Assembly (NCBI GenBank): GCA_023428065.1
Contig: JAEYZI010000078.1
Location: 1-24,343, forward strand
Reading direction: 5' to 3'
Origin: Actinomycetes bacterium
GTDB lineage: Bacteria; Actinomycetota; Actinomycetes; Actinomycetales; Microbacteriaceae
DNA length: 24,343 nt
Under the pieces are notes generated by a model that worked only from the letters and a program-made list of their open reading frames with translations, was not told the origin of the DNA and ran no database searches. This document shows, piece by piece, positions 14,475 through 21,053 of this stretch (position 1 is its first letter; the number at the start of each line of letters is the position of its first letter). The translations under genes and the position numbers were made by a program.

Positions 14475-14848
14475 ACGCCGTCGACGTAGACCCAGCGACC
14501 CTCGACGCGGGCGAAGCGCGAGCGTTCGTGTAGGACTCCCCCGCCATCCGCGTCCCGGTACGACGCCCGGAATTCGACGACGCCCTCCGCGTCGTCGGCG
14601 CCGCCCGCGACCGTGTCGACGATCTGCAGGCGACGCCACACGACATCCGCGTCGAGGTGGAGGTCTGCGGGTCGCGTCTCCGGGTGCCACGACGCGAGCA
14701 GGTACGCCGCGTCGCCTCGCGCGAACGCCGAGAAACGCGAGCGCATGAGGGCCTCGGCCGTCGGCGCGGGCGAGCCCGCGTGCACGGGGCCGCAGCACAG
14801 GGCGTACGCGCGGGCCGAGCCGCACGGGCACGCGTCGGCGACCGCCAC
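14432..14848 (-). CDS. YchJ/UPF0225 family SEC-C zinc-motif protein
   Basis: The 138-residue product begins (GTG) AVADACPCGSARAYALCCGPVHAG, a SEC-C-type zinc knuckle (C7, C9, C18, C19), followed by APTAEALMRSRFSAFARGDAAYLLASWHPETRP and an NTF2-like YchJ domain ending GRWVYVDG. The last 14 residues after VDG are not family-like and are encoded inside the 3' end of the convergent 365-aa gene. The role is unknown; SEC-C motifs bind zinc and protein partners. GTG 14848 is 4 nt after the DUF2469 stop, so the two are coupled. Confidence 0.88.
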   Translation of the reverse strand: MAVADACPCGSARAYALCCGPVHAGSPAPTAEALMRSRFSAFARGDAAYLLASWHPETRPADLHLDADVVWRRLQIVDTVAGGADDAEGVVEFRASYRDADGGGVLHERSRFARVEGRWVYVDGVQGTLGTGQVRPGG

Positions 14849-14852
14849 CGCG

Positions 14853-15176
14853 TTACTCGTCGAGCGCGAGCTCCTTGGGGAGCTCGAGGTCCTTGTCGCC
14901 GCGCACCTCGACGTTGACGTCCTTGAAGGTGAGCACGCGCACGCTCTTCACGAAGCGGTCGGCGCGGTAGACATCCCACACCCACACGTCGGTCATCGTG
15001 AGCTCGAAGTAGAAGTCGTGCTCGGTGTCGTGGCGCTCGAGCGTGACCTCGTTGGCGAGGTAGAAGCGCCGCTCGGTCTCGATCACGTACTTGAACTGGC
15101 CCACCACATCGCGGTACTCGCGATACAGCGAGAGCTCCATCTCGCGGTCGTAGTCGTCGAACTCGTCCTCGTCCAT
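14853..15176 (-). CDS. DUF2469 family protein
   Basis: This 107-residue acidic protein is a conserved actinobacterial family of unknown function that nearly always follows rnhB. The signature MELSLYREYRDVVGQFKYVIETERRFYLANEV (13-44) is clear, and it ends in a charged tail (LELPKELALDE). ATG 15176 is supported by a leaderless promoter box 7 nt upstream. A palindromic repeat element separates it from rnhB, so despite family synteny it seems to be transcribed separately. Confidence 0.95.
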   Translation of the reverse strand: MDEDEFDDYDREMELSLYREYRDVVGQFKYVIETERRFYLANEVTLERHDTEHDFYFELTMTDVWVWDVYRADRFVKSVRVLTFKDVNVEVRGDKDLELPKELALDE

Positions 15177-15183
15177 CGGGTCG

Positions 15184-15189
15184 AGTCTA
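15184..15189 (-). promoter_or_regulatory. Leaderless -10 box of DUF2469-SEC-C
   Basis: On the minus strand TAGACT is followed by 7 nt and the ATG at 15176. The region of a -35 box would be near 15207-15212, just beside the edge of the repeat element at 15220. Confidence 0.5.
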
Positions 15190-15219
15190 GTTCGGCGCAA
15201 GCCCCCCGACCTGCTCGTG

Positions 15220-15331
15220 CTGTTGTGCAGGAGATTTCGCCCCGCGGCATCCGCTCTTCCCTGTATTTCCGGGCCTATGCGCCTCGCCGCCGCCCGGAAT
15301 TCCTGCACAACAGCGAACTCCTGCACAACAG
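15220..15331 (-). repeat. Palindromic repeat element, copy 2 (18-bp units in inverted arms)
   Basis: Read on the minus strand, two direct copies of CTGTTGTGCAGGA (15331-15319 and 15313-15301, period 18 bp) are followed by a 67-bp core and one inverted copy (15233-15220). A degenerate further unit may lie at 15337-15348. The core keeps CCCGGAAATACAGG and a GAAAT just before the inverted arm, matching copy 1 at 2010-2148. It sits between rnhB and DUF2469, 43 bp before the DUF2469 start codon. No other copies were seen in the window. Confidence 0.9.
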
Positions 15332-15342
15332 CGAACTCTGCA

Positions 15343-15379
15343 CCGCGGCCCGCGGCCGGCGGCCGGACGGCAGCCGCGG
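15343..15379 (-). terminator. Candidate terminator after rnhB
   Basis: CCGCGGC (15343-15349) can pair with GCCGCGG (15373-15379), with further GGCC-rich pairing inside the loop. It starts 3 nt after the rnhB stop codon on the transcribed strand. The many overlapping palindromes make the exact fold uncertain. Confidence 0.35.
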
Positions 15380-15382
15380 CGG

Positions 15383-16048
15383 CTAGAAGAGGGCGGGCTG
15401 CTTGAGCCAGCTCCAGCGGTGGAGAGCGGATGCGCCCAGCCGGTCGATCGCGGCGTAGTGGGTGGCCGAGGCGTAGCCCTTGTTGCTCGTCCACTCGTAG
15501 CCCGGGTGCACGCCGTCGGCGTCGATCATGAGCCGGTCGCGGTGCACCTTGGCGAGCACGGATGCCGCCGCGACGCTCGCGCAGTCGCGGTCGGCCTTGA
15601 CGCGCGTCATGACCCGGGGGCGGGACGTGACTGGCCAGTCGGCGAGCGCGGGGCTCAGCCAGTCGTGCGAGCCGTCGAGCACGACGACCGCCGCCTCCAC
15701 GGGCACGCCCGCCACGACGAGGGCCTCGAGGGCGCGCGTCGCCGCGAGGCCGAGCCCCGCGATGATGCCGAGCGCGTCGACCTCGGTGTTGTCGGCGAGG
15801 CCGACCGCCGAATGCGGGGCCCACGCGAGCACCTCCGGGTGCAGCTCCTCGCGTCGCTGCTCGGAGAGCAGCTTCGAATCGCGTAGCCCCTTCGGCATCC
15901 CCTTGACATCGGGCAGGAAGACGCCGAGTCCGACGGCGACGGGCCCCGCGATCGCGCCGCGCCCCACCTCGTCGCACCCGATCACGAGCGCGGCCCCGTC
16001 GCGGAAGAGCCCCCGCTCCATCCGCAGCGTCGGATCCGCGACCGTCAT
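15383..16048 (-). CDS. rnhB: Ribonuclease HII
   Basis: RNase HII nicks the RNA strand at RNA-DNA junctions, including single misincorporated ribonucleotides. The 221-residue protein carries the catalytic carboxylates D26 and E27 (GCDEVGRG), D125 (VVLDGSHDW) and D153 (VKADRDCASVAAASVLAKVHRD), plus GLRDSKLLSEQRR (54-66) and the C-terminal GYEWTSNKGYASATH. ATG 16048 overlaps the lepB stop by 4 nt (ATGA), so the two are translationally coupled. Confidence 0.96.
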   Translation of the reverse strand: MTVADPTLRMERGLFRDGAALVIGCDEVGRGAIAGPVAVGLGVFLPDVKGMPKGLRDSKLLSEQRREELHPEVLAWAPHSAVGLADNTEVDALGIIAGLGLAATRALEALVVAGVPVEAAVVVLDGSHDWLSPALADWPVTSRPRVMTRVKADRDCASVAAASVLAKVHRDRLMIDADGVHPGYEWTSNKGYASATHYAAIDRLGASALHRWSWLKQPALF

Positions 16049-16860
16049 CCTCCCGACGTCTCCGTCTCGGTCGGCTGGGGCGTCGGGGTGCCGGCCTCCT
16101 CGACGCCGTCGAACACGAGCGGGTAGTTGTCGAGCCACGTCCAGCGGTCGACGGGCCACGAGATGAGGATGGCGCGGCCCACGACGTTGCCCTCGGGAAC
16201 GAAGCCGTTGCCGGGCTTGTCGCGGTTGTAGCGCGAGTCGCGCGAATTCCAGCGGTTGTCGCCCATGACCCACAGCGACCCCTCGGGCACCGTCACGTCG
16301 AAGTCGTCCCGCGAGACGCGCGTCACGCCCGCGGGCAGTTTGACGTAGTCGGACTCGTCGAGCGCGACTCCGTTGACCGACATGCGCCCGAAGTCGTCGC
16401 AGCACACGATGTGGTCGCCCGGCAGGCCGATGACGCGCTTGATGAGGTGGTCGTTCGAGTCGGGCGCCGTGAGCCCCACGATCGAGCCGAGCCACTCGAA
16501 GAAGCCGGAGACGGGATCCTTCGGCGGCTCGTACACGGGGTCGAGCCAGCCGCCCGGATCGGTGAACACGACGATATCGCCGCGCTCGACGGGCGTCAGC
16601 TCGGGCACGAGCTGGTTGACGATGATGCGGTCGTTCACGAGGAGGGTGTCCTCCATCGACTCCGACGGGATGTAGAACGACCGGATGAGGAACGTCTTGA
16701 TGAGGAACGAGATGACGATCGCCGCGAGGATGATGAGGGCGACGTCGCGCAGGAACAGGGCGAAACCCCGCTTGCGCTTGTCGGAGGCCTCCTTCTCGGC
16801 CGTCGCGTCCGTGTCATCCGCGGGCGACTCGTCCGCGCGCGCCTGGGTGTCCTCGCTCAT
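16045..16860 (-). CDS. lepB: Type I signal peptidase
   Basis: LepB cleaves signal peptides from exported proteins at the outer face of the membrane. The 271-residue protein has an acidic N-terminus (1-28), one transmembrane helix at about 36-56 (DVALIILAAIVISFLIKTFL), catalytic S68 in IPSESMEDT, the general-base K141 in HLIKRVIGLPGD, and the GDNRWNSRDSR box. A Thr/Pro tail follows. ATG 16860 is chosen over upstream in-frame ATG codons because a strong AGGGGAG Shine-Dalgarno precedes it. A hairpin separates it from rplS. Confidence 0.96.
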   Translation of the reverse strand: MSEDTQARADESPADDTDATAEKEASDKRKRGFALFLRDVALIILAAIVISFLIKTFLIRSFYIPSESMEDTLLVNDRIIVNQLVPELTPVERGDIVVFTDPGGWLDPVYEPPKDPVSGFFEWLGSIVGLTAPDSNDHLIKRVIGLPGDHIVCCDDFGRMSVNGVALDESDYVKLPAGVTRVSRDDFDVTVPEGSLWVMGDNRWNSRDSRYNRDKPGNGFVPEGNVVGRAILISWPVDRWTWLDNYPLVFDGVEEAGTPTPQPTETETSGG

Positions 16861-16950
16861 CACTCCCCTGAGATCCCTGCAAGCATAAGCGCCGTTCCCG
16901 GACGCGAGCGGCATGCGACACCCGGCCGTCCGCACGGCGTCCGAACGCGA

Positions 16951-16987
16951 CGGAGCCCGGCCCCGCGGGTGCGGGAACCGGGCTCCG
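16951..16987 (-). terminator. Terminator after rplS
   Basis: A perfect 10-bp stem, CGGAGCCCGG (16951-16960) with CCGGGCTCCG (16978-16987), has a 17-nt loop that can form a small inner stem. It lies about 20 nt after the rplS stop. No T-tract follows. Confidence 0.7.
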
Positions 16988-17006
16988 ACAGGGTTCGGCG
17001 GACGCC

Positions 17007-17354
17007 TCAGGCGTCGCGCTTCTCCTTGATCTTGGCCTTCTTGCCGCGCAGCTCGCGCAGGTAGTAGAGCTTGGCGCGACGGACGTCACCGCGCGTGACG
17101 ACCTCGATGTGGTCGATGACCGGCGAGTGCACCGGGAAGGTGCGCTCGACGCCCACCTGGAAGCTGACCTTGCGGACCGTGAAGGTCTCGCGCACGCCCT
17201 CGTTGGCACGGGCGATGACGACGCCCTGGAACACCTGGATACGCGAGCGGTTGCCCTCGATGATGTTCACGTGCACCTTGACGGTGTCGCCGGGGCGGAA
17301 CTCGGGGATGTCGGAACGCAGCGAGGCGGCGTCGACGTCGTCGAGGATGTGCAT
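17007..17354 (-). CDS. rplS: 50S ribosomal protein L19
   Basis: L19 sits at the 30S-50S interface. The 115-residue protein begins MHILDDVDAASLRSDIPEF and shows FRPGDTVKVHVNIIEGNRSRIQVFQGVVIAR (19-49) and the C-terminal signature RRAKLYYLRELRGKKAKIKEK. Its length is typical. ATG 17354 gives the standard N-terminus, although the Shine-Dalgarno is weak. In many actinobacteria rplS directly follows trmD; here a 4.5-kb block lies between them, and rplS has its own leader of about 120 nt. Confidence 0.97.
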   Translation of the reverse strand: MHILDDVDAASLRSDIPEFRPGDTVKVHVNIIEGNRSRIQVFQGVVIARANEGVRETFTVRKVSFQVGVERTFPVHSPVIDHIEVVTRGDVRRAKLYYLRELRGKKAKIKEKRDA

Positions 17355-17477
17355 GGGAGTCTTCGCTCTCTGCGCCCGCCACAGGTCGAACGCGGGTATA
17401 CGGAAATCAGAAGATGGGGCGCGCTTCTCGCGGCGACGGTCCCCCTGTGGCAGGGCCGTGCGGAAGCACAAGGGTCA

Positions 17478-17483
17478 ATTCTG
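17478..17483 (-). promoter_or_regulatory. Possible rplS promoter -10 (CAGAAT)
   Basis: On the minus strand GGCAGAATTGACC contains CAGAAT, a plausible -10 box about 125 nt before the rplS ATG. The same CAGAAT word occurs twice upstream of rpsP at 24037-24052, which suggests a shared ribosomal-protein promoter type. No clear -35 box. Confidence 0.3.
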
Positions 17484-17496
17484 CCATACGGGCGAC

Positions 17497-17514
17497 CCCG
17501 CGGGCGACCGCGGG
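17497..17514 (-). terminator. Candidate terminator of the PKS/nitroreductase operon
   Basis: A 7-bp GC stem, CCCGCGG (17497-17503) with CCGCGGG (17508-17514) and a 4-nt loop, lies directly after the nitroreductase stop at 17517, upstream of the putative rplS promoter. Confidence 0.5.
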
Positions 17515-17516
17515 CG

Positions 17517-18323
17517 TCAGTCGGTCGCGGGCGGCTCGTCCCAGCGCGTCTCGGGCGTGCGGCACGTCCCGCGGAACACGTACTGCGACGGGAGCTTGCG
17601 CTCGTGACTCGTCCAGTCGATCGCGGGGCGCCGATCCGACTCCGGCAGGTAGCCGAGCCGGTACACCGCCATGAGCTCGAGCTCGTCGGGCACCTCGAGC
17701 AGCCGCACGATCTCGTCCCAGCGGCCCGGCACCTCCATGGGGAAGGAGATGAACTGGATGCCCATGCCGAGCATCGTCGTCGTGAGCCACACGTTCTCCA
17801 TCGCGGCGCCCATCGAGAACACCGAGTAGAACGACGACAGCTCGCCCGGCCGGTACTCGGAGCGGTCGAGCATGACGCCGAGCAGGAGGGGCGCGCCGGC
17901 CACGAGCTTGCGGTTCTCCTCGCCGAGCAGCTGCGGCACGCGCATCGTGTTCATGAGCTTCTGACCGCGCTTCGTGAACACCTGGCTCGTGAAGGGGCGC
18001 AGCGGCGCGGGCAGCTTGTCGAACAGCATCCCGCTACGCGTGGCGGCCATCTCCTCCTTCGAGAAGCGGAAGTAGGGCTTGTAGCGCTCGAAGAACGTGC
18101 CGTTCGACATCGCCTCCGTCATCGACTCGCCGCTGATGCGCGCGATCGCCTCGATCGTGTCGCGCTCCTCGACGAGCACGAACCGCCAGGGCTGGCTGTT
18201 GAGCTGCGACGGCGCGCGGCTCGCGACCTCCATGAGCAGCCGCTGATGCTCCTCCGACACGGGTTCGGGGCTCAGCGGCCCGTTCGTCGTCTTGCGGCGG
18301 CGGACCACCTCGAGGAAGTCCAT
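17517..18323 (-). CDS. Nitroreductase-family FMN oxidoreductase
   Basis: The 268-residue protein has the nitroreductase FMN-binding pattern: MDFLEVVRRRKTTNG (1-15), SRAPSQLNSQPWRFVL (35-50) and GAAMENVWLTTTMLGMGIQF (about 184-203). Such enzymes use FMN and NAD(P)H to reduce nitro groups, quinones or unsaturated substrates. The insert between residues about 65 and 140 is longer than in minimal family members. It is the last gene of a five-gene operon, and its ATG shares one base with the preceding stop. Its substrate could be the product of the polyketide synthase two genes upstream; this is inference from linkage. Confidence 0.9.
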   Translation of the reverse strand: MDFLEVVRRRKTTNGPLSPEPVSEEHQRLLMEVASRAPSQLNSQPWRFVLVEERDTIEAIARISGESMTEAMSNGTFFERYKPYFRFSKEEMAATRSGMLFDKLPAPLRPFTSQVFTKRGQKLMNTMRVPQLLGEENRKLVAGAPLLLGVMLDRSEYRPGELSSFYSVFSMGAAMENVWLTTTMLGMGIQFISFPMEVPGRWDEIVRLLEVPDELELMAVYRLGYLPESDRRPAIDWTSHERKLPSQYVFRGTCRTPETRWDEPPATD

Positions 18324-18706
18324 CAGCGTGCTCCTCTCCCGGCGCGGGCCCGGCCGCGCCTCTCGGTCGTGCGGGCGGGTCGTGGCCGGGCCACCACGGT
18401 GAGCGCGGCCGCGAGGAACGGCGCGACGGATGCCGCGAGCGACGGATGCCGCCACCCGCGCGTGCCCGCGTAGGGGATGGCGGCGAGCGGCACGAGCGCG
18501 GGTGCGAGCACGGCCCCGCGGGCGCCCCGCTCCGCGAGGAGCGCGACGGTCGCGGCCGCGGTGCTGCCCGCCGTCGAGATGTAGAGCGCGTGGTGCACCC
18601 AGCGCGCGCGGCCGGTGCGCAGCCGCCCCGTCGCCACCCCGATCCCGAGCGTGCAGCTCGCGGCATAGGAGCACGCGGCGGCGATCGTGAGGGCGCGCGC
18701 GATCAT
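18323..18706 (-). CDS. Small integral membrane protein
   Basis: The 127-residue product has about four hydrophobic segments (roughly residues 5-25, 47-66, 73-90 and 100-117) and a basic, Arg-rich cytoplasmic-type tail. I do not recognise a characterised family. The stretch RARWVHHALYISTAGS (about 39-54) may be a signature. It overlaps the methyltransferase stop by 4 nt (ATGA) and shares one base with the nitroreductase start, so it belongs to the operon. It may host the lipophilic PKS product at the membrane, or be an unrelated transport helper. Confidence 0.8.
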   Translation of the reverse strand: MIARALTIAAACSYAASCTLGIGVATGRLRTGRARWVHHALYISTAGSTAAATVALLAERGARGAVLAPALVPLAAIPYAGTRGWRHPSLAASVAPFLAAALTVVARPRPARTTERRGRARAGRGAR

Positions 18707-19419
18707 GCGCTCCCCTCCCCGAGCTCGTCCGCGGGTGCGCGGTCGAGCCCCCGCGAGAGCAGCAGCCGGAACGGGGCCGCCCGCTCGACCCGCCATCCGG
18801 GCGGGGCGGCCGCGACGAGCTCGGCGGCGGTGTAGCTGCGACGGATCGAGAGCCGGCCGTCGTCGTAGAGGAACGACCGCGCGGCCACCGGCCGGGTCGC
18901 GACCGTGTAGAGCCCGAGTGCGACGGGCGAGCGGCGGATGTCGTTGTGCAGCGCGCGCGGCGCGAGTCGCGCGCTGTCGGCGAGGAACGGTCCCAGCTCG
19001 TCGAGGTGGTGCAGCACGTGGTTCGACACGGCGAGGTCGAACCGCGCCCCCGCCTTCACGAGCTCGCCCGTCGAGGCGGAGAGGAGCTCGACATCCGGGT
19101 CCGGGGTGCGCGCGGCGAACGCGTGCGCCCGCGGATCGGGGTCGGCCGCGGTGACCGAGAGCGGCAGTCGGTCGCGCCGAGCCCACCCCGCGAGGGAGCG
19201 TGCGACGTCTCCCCCGCCCGACCCGATGTCGAGCAGGCGGAAGGTGCGGTCCGCGCCGAGCAGCGGACGGATGCGGCGCAGGTAGATGCCGCGCCAGCCC
19301 GCGAGAGCGCGGTTGACGGTGCGGAACTGGCGGTAGGTGTTCTCGAGGAGGCGCAGATCGCACGCGGGGTCGTCCATGGCCTCGAGGCGGCGCGTCTCGC
19401 GCTCGCGCAGCGCGCTCAC
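18703..19419 (-). CDS. Class I SAM-dependent methyltransferase
   Basis: The 238-residue protein shows SAM motif I RLLDIGSGGGDVA (61-73), the acidic loop after strand 2 (TAADPDPRA, 90-98), and post-motif FDLAVSNHVLHHLDEL (127-142). Methylation of a polyketide oxygen or carbon is a reasonable guess from its place next to a type III PKS. GTG 19419 overlaps the PKS stop by 4 nt (GTGA) and is preferred to ATG 19377, since GTGA junctions recur here and the longer N-terminus is helical and charged. Confidence 0.88.
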   Translation of the reverse strand: MSALRERETRRLEAMDDPACDLRLLENTYRQFRTVNRALAGWRGIYLRRIRPLLGADRTFRLLDIGSGGGDVARSLAGWARRDRLPLSVTAADPDPRAHAFAARTPDPDVELLSASTGELVKAGARFDLAVSNHVLHHLDELGPFLADSARLAPRALHNDIRRSPVALGLYTVATRPVAARSFLYDDGRLSIRRSYTAAELVAAAPPGWRVERAAPFRLLLSRGLDRAPADELGEGSA

Positions 19420-20507
19420 GCGTCCGCCTCCGCGTCCTCGACGCGTAGCCGGGCCGCCTCGAGCGTGAGCCCCGGCCCGAACGCCATCGCGCACACCGTG
19501 CCGTCGCGCTGCTCGGCGAGCAGGCGCCGCAGCACGAAGAGCACCGTGGGGCTCGACATGTTGCCGTGGTCGGCGAGCACCCCGCGCGAGTGGCGCATCG
19601 CGGCATCCGGCAGAGCGAGCGCCTCCTGCACGTGGTCGACGATGCTGCGGCCCCCGGGGTGCACCGCCCAGCCGCCGACGGCGTCGGCGCCCTCGGGCAC
19701 GAGGGGGTCGATCGCGTCCCGGATGCTGCGGCCGATGATGCCGGGAACCTTGCTCGAGAGGCGCATGAGGAAGCCGCCGTCGCCGATCGTCCAGCGCATC
19801 TCGTCGATCGAATCGGGCAGCACGCCCGTCAGGAACCCGTCGATCGCGAGGGCGCGCCCGTGCCCGGGGCGCGCCGCGACGACGGCGGCCGCGGCGCCGT
19901 CCGCGAAGAGCGACATCGCCACGATCTGCTCCGGGTCGTCGGTCGCGCGCAGGTGGAGGGTGCAGAGCTCGACGCACACGATGAGCACGACGGCGGACGG
20001 GTCGGCCGCGCAGATCGCGTCGGCCGTGCGCAGCGCCGGGAACGCGGCGGAGCATCCCATGAACCCCACGTGCAGGCGCGCGGTTCCGGTGGCGAGTCCG
20101 AGCTCGTACACGAGGGCGAGGTCGGGACCCGGCGAGACGAATCCCGTGCACGACGCCGTGATGACGTGGCTCACCTCGGCGGGGTCGAGGCCCGCGGAGG
20201 CGAGCGCCTCGCGCGCCGCCTCGATCGCGAGCTCCGGCGCGTGGCGGGCGTAGAGGGCGTTGCGCTCCCCCGTCGTCGCCGGGCGGATGGCGCCGTCGGG
20301 CGCGAGGAGCGGGGAGTCGACGCCCGTCACGAGCGAGTCGACGACGGTCGCCCGGCGCTCGATGCCCGAGCCGTCGAAGGCCGTCGAGACGAGCCGCGCG
20401 GCGAGCCGGGAGAGCCCGGGCTGGTTCGCGAGGATGTCACGCGCGCGCTCCTGGCTGAGGACGGCGGGCGGAGTCGCCGTCTCGATCGCCAGGATGCGCG
20501 CCGTCAC
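19416..20507 (-). CDS. Type III polyketide synthase (chalcone/stilbene synthase-like)
   Basis: Type III PKSs condense an acyl-CoA starter with malonyl-CoA units on one active-site cysteine. The 363-residue protein carries the full triad: C152 (HVGFMGCSAAFPALR), H283 (WAVHPGGRSIV) and N316 (DHGNMSSPTVLFVLRR), plus GFVSPGPDLALVYELGL (122-138). Length fits the bacterial family (about 350-400). Product type (alkylpyrone, resorcinol, or naphthalene-like) cannot be told from sequence. GTG 20507 overlaps the stop of the upstream membrane-protein gene by 4 nt. Many bacterial type III PKS operons also have a flavin monooxygenase; none is seen, so the nitroreductase may supply the redox step (inference). 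Confidence 0.95.
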   Translation of the reverse strand: MTARILAIETATPPAVLSQERARDILANQPGLSRLAARLVSTAFDGSGIERRATVVDSLVTGVDSPLLAPDGAIRPATTGERNALYARHAPELAIEAAREALASAGLDPAEVSHVITASCTGFVSPGPDLALVYELGLATGTARLHVGFMGCSAAFPALRTADAICAADPSAVVLIVCVELCTLHLRATDDPEQIVAMSLFADGAAAAVVAARPGHGRALAIDGFLTGVLPDSIDEMRWTIGDGGFLMRLSSKVPGIIGRSIRDAIDPLVPEGADAVGGWAVHPGGRSIVDHVQEALALPDAAMRHSRGVLADHGNMSSPTVLFVLRRLLAEQRDGTVCAMAFGPGLTLEAARLRVEDAEADA

Positions 20508-21031
20508 TGAGCGCGGCCGTCGGGCGCGGGCGGGGGCGGGGTGACATCCTCCGAGGTCACGACGATGACCTCCCCGATGTCGACGGGGCGGGGGCGGGCG
20601 GTCGGGGGCATCGAGGCGCGCGCGCCGCCGAGCGTCGCGTCGATGTCGTCCATCGCGGCCTGCAGGCGGCGCCGGCTCTCGGCGAGGAGCTCCCACACCG
20701 TGAACCAGAACGCGCCGAGCACGAGCACGACGGCGGCCGCGACGATCGCCGGATGCGCCACGAACCCGGCGGCGACGAGCACGAGCCACAGGGCCACGAA
20801 CACCGCGGCATCCCACGCCGACACGGCGCGCTCCTGCCGCACGCCGGGGCGCCACACGACGAGCGCCGAGATCACGACGAGGGCGACGAACAGGATGGGG
20901 CTCGCGACGAGGTAGACGAGGAAGCCCCAGCCGATGCCGTCGATGAGGATGCCGCGGCCCACGAGCACCCACACGGGGAGGATGACCGCGAGCGGGAAGA
21001 GCAGGCGGTAGACGACGCGGCGGACGACCAT
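20504..21031 (-). CDS. Integral membrane protein, first gene of the PKS operon
   Basis: The 175-residue product has about four transmembrane helices (roughly 8-26, 33-60, 74-92, 95-115), followed by a helical ESRRRLQAAMDDIDATL segment and a Pro-rich tail (MPPTARPRPVDIGEV ... TPPPPAPDGRAQ). No known family was recognised. ATG 21031 is supported by a leaderless -10 box 6 nt upstream. It leads the operon and overlaps the PKS by GTGA. It may be an older neighbour of map/trmD that the PKS genes joined. Confidence 0.85.
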   Translation of the reverse strand: MVVRRVVYRLLFPLAVILPVWVLVGRGILIDGIGWGFLVYLVASPILFVALVVISALVVWRPGVRQERAVSAWDAAVFVALWLVLVAAGFVAHPAIVAAAVVLVLGAFWFTVWELLAESRRRLQAAMDDIDATLGGARASMPPTARPRPVDIGEVIVVTSEDVTPPPPAPDGRAQ

Positions 21032-21037
21032 CTGCCA

Positions 21038-21043
21038 AGGCTA
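21038..21043 (-). promoter_or_regulatory. Leaderless -10 box of the PKS operon
   Basis: On the minus strand TAGCCT is followed by 6 nt and the ATG at 21031. It overlaps the plus-strand -10 box of map (21042-21047) by two bases, so RNA polymerase can probably use only one direction at a time. Confidence 0.5.
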
Positions 21044-21047
21044 CGCT
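21042..21047 (+). promoter_or_regulatory. Leaderless -10 box of map
   Basis: TACGCT is followed by 6 nt and the GTG at 21054, which supports that start codon. It overlaps the opposite-strand -10 box at 21038-21043. Confidence 0.5.
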
Positions 21048-21053
21048 CGAAAG

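Noticed and set aside
10200..14831. A 1543-codon open frame on the minus strand across the GNAT, 927-aa and 365-aa genes
   Set aside because: Arg/Gly/Val/Asp-rich product with no domain; the plus-strand frames have GC-rich third positions, a Shine-Dalgarno and real family motifs. It is a GC-driven antisense shadow.
14853..15977. A minus-strand frame that joins repeat element 2 to DUF2469 as one protein
   Set aside because: The DUF2469 family start and a leaderless promoter lie at 15176-15189; the upstream part overlaps rnhB in another frame and is open only because of GC content.
16861..16935. Upstream ATG codons extending LepB by 25 residues
   Set aside because: The strong AGGGGAG ribosome site directly precedes ATG 16860, and the extension is not LepB-like.
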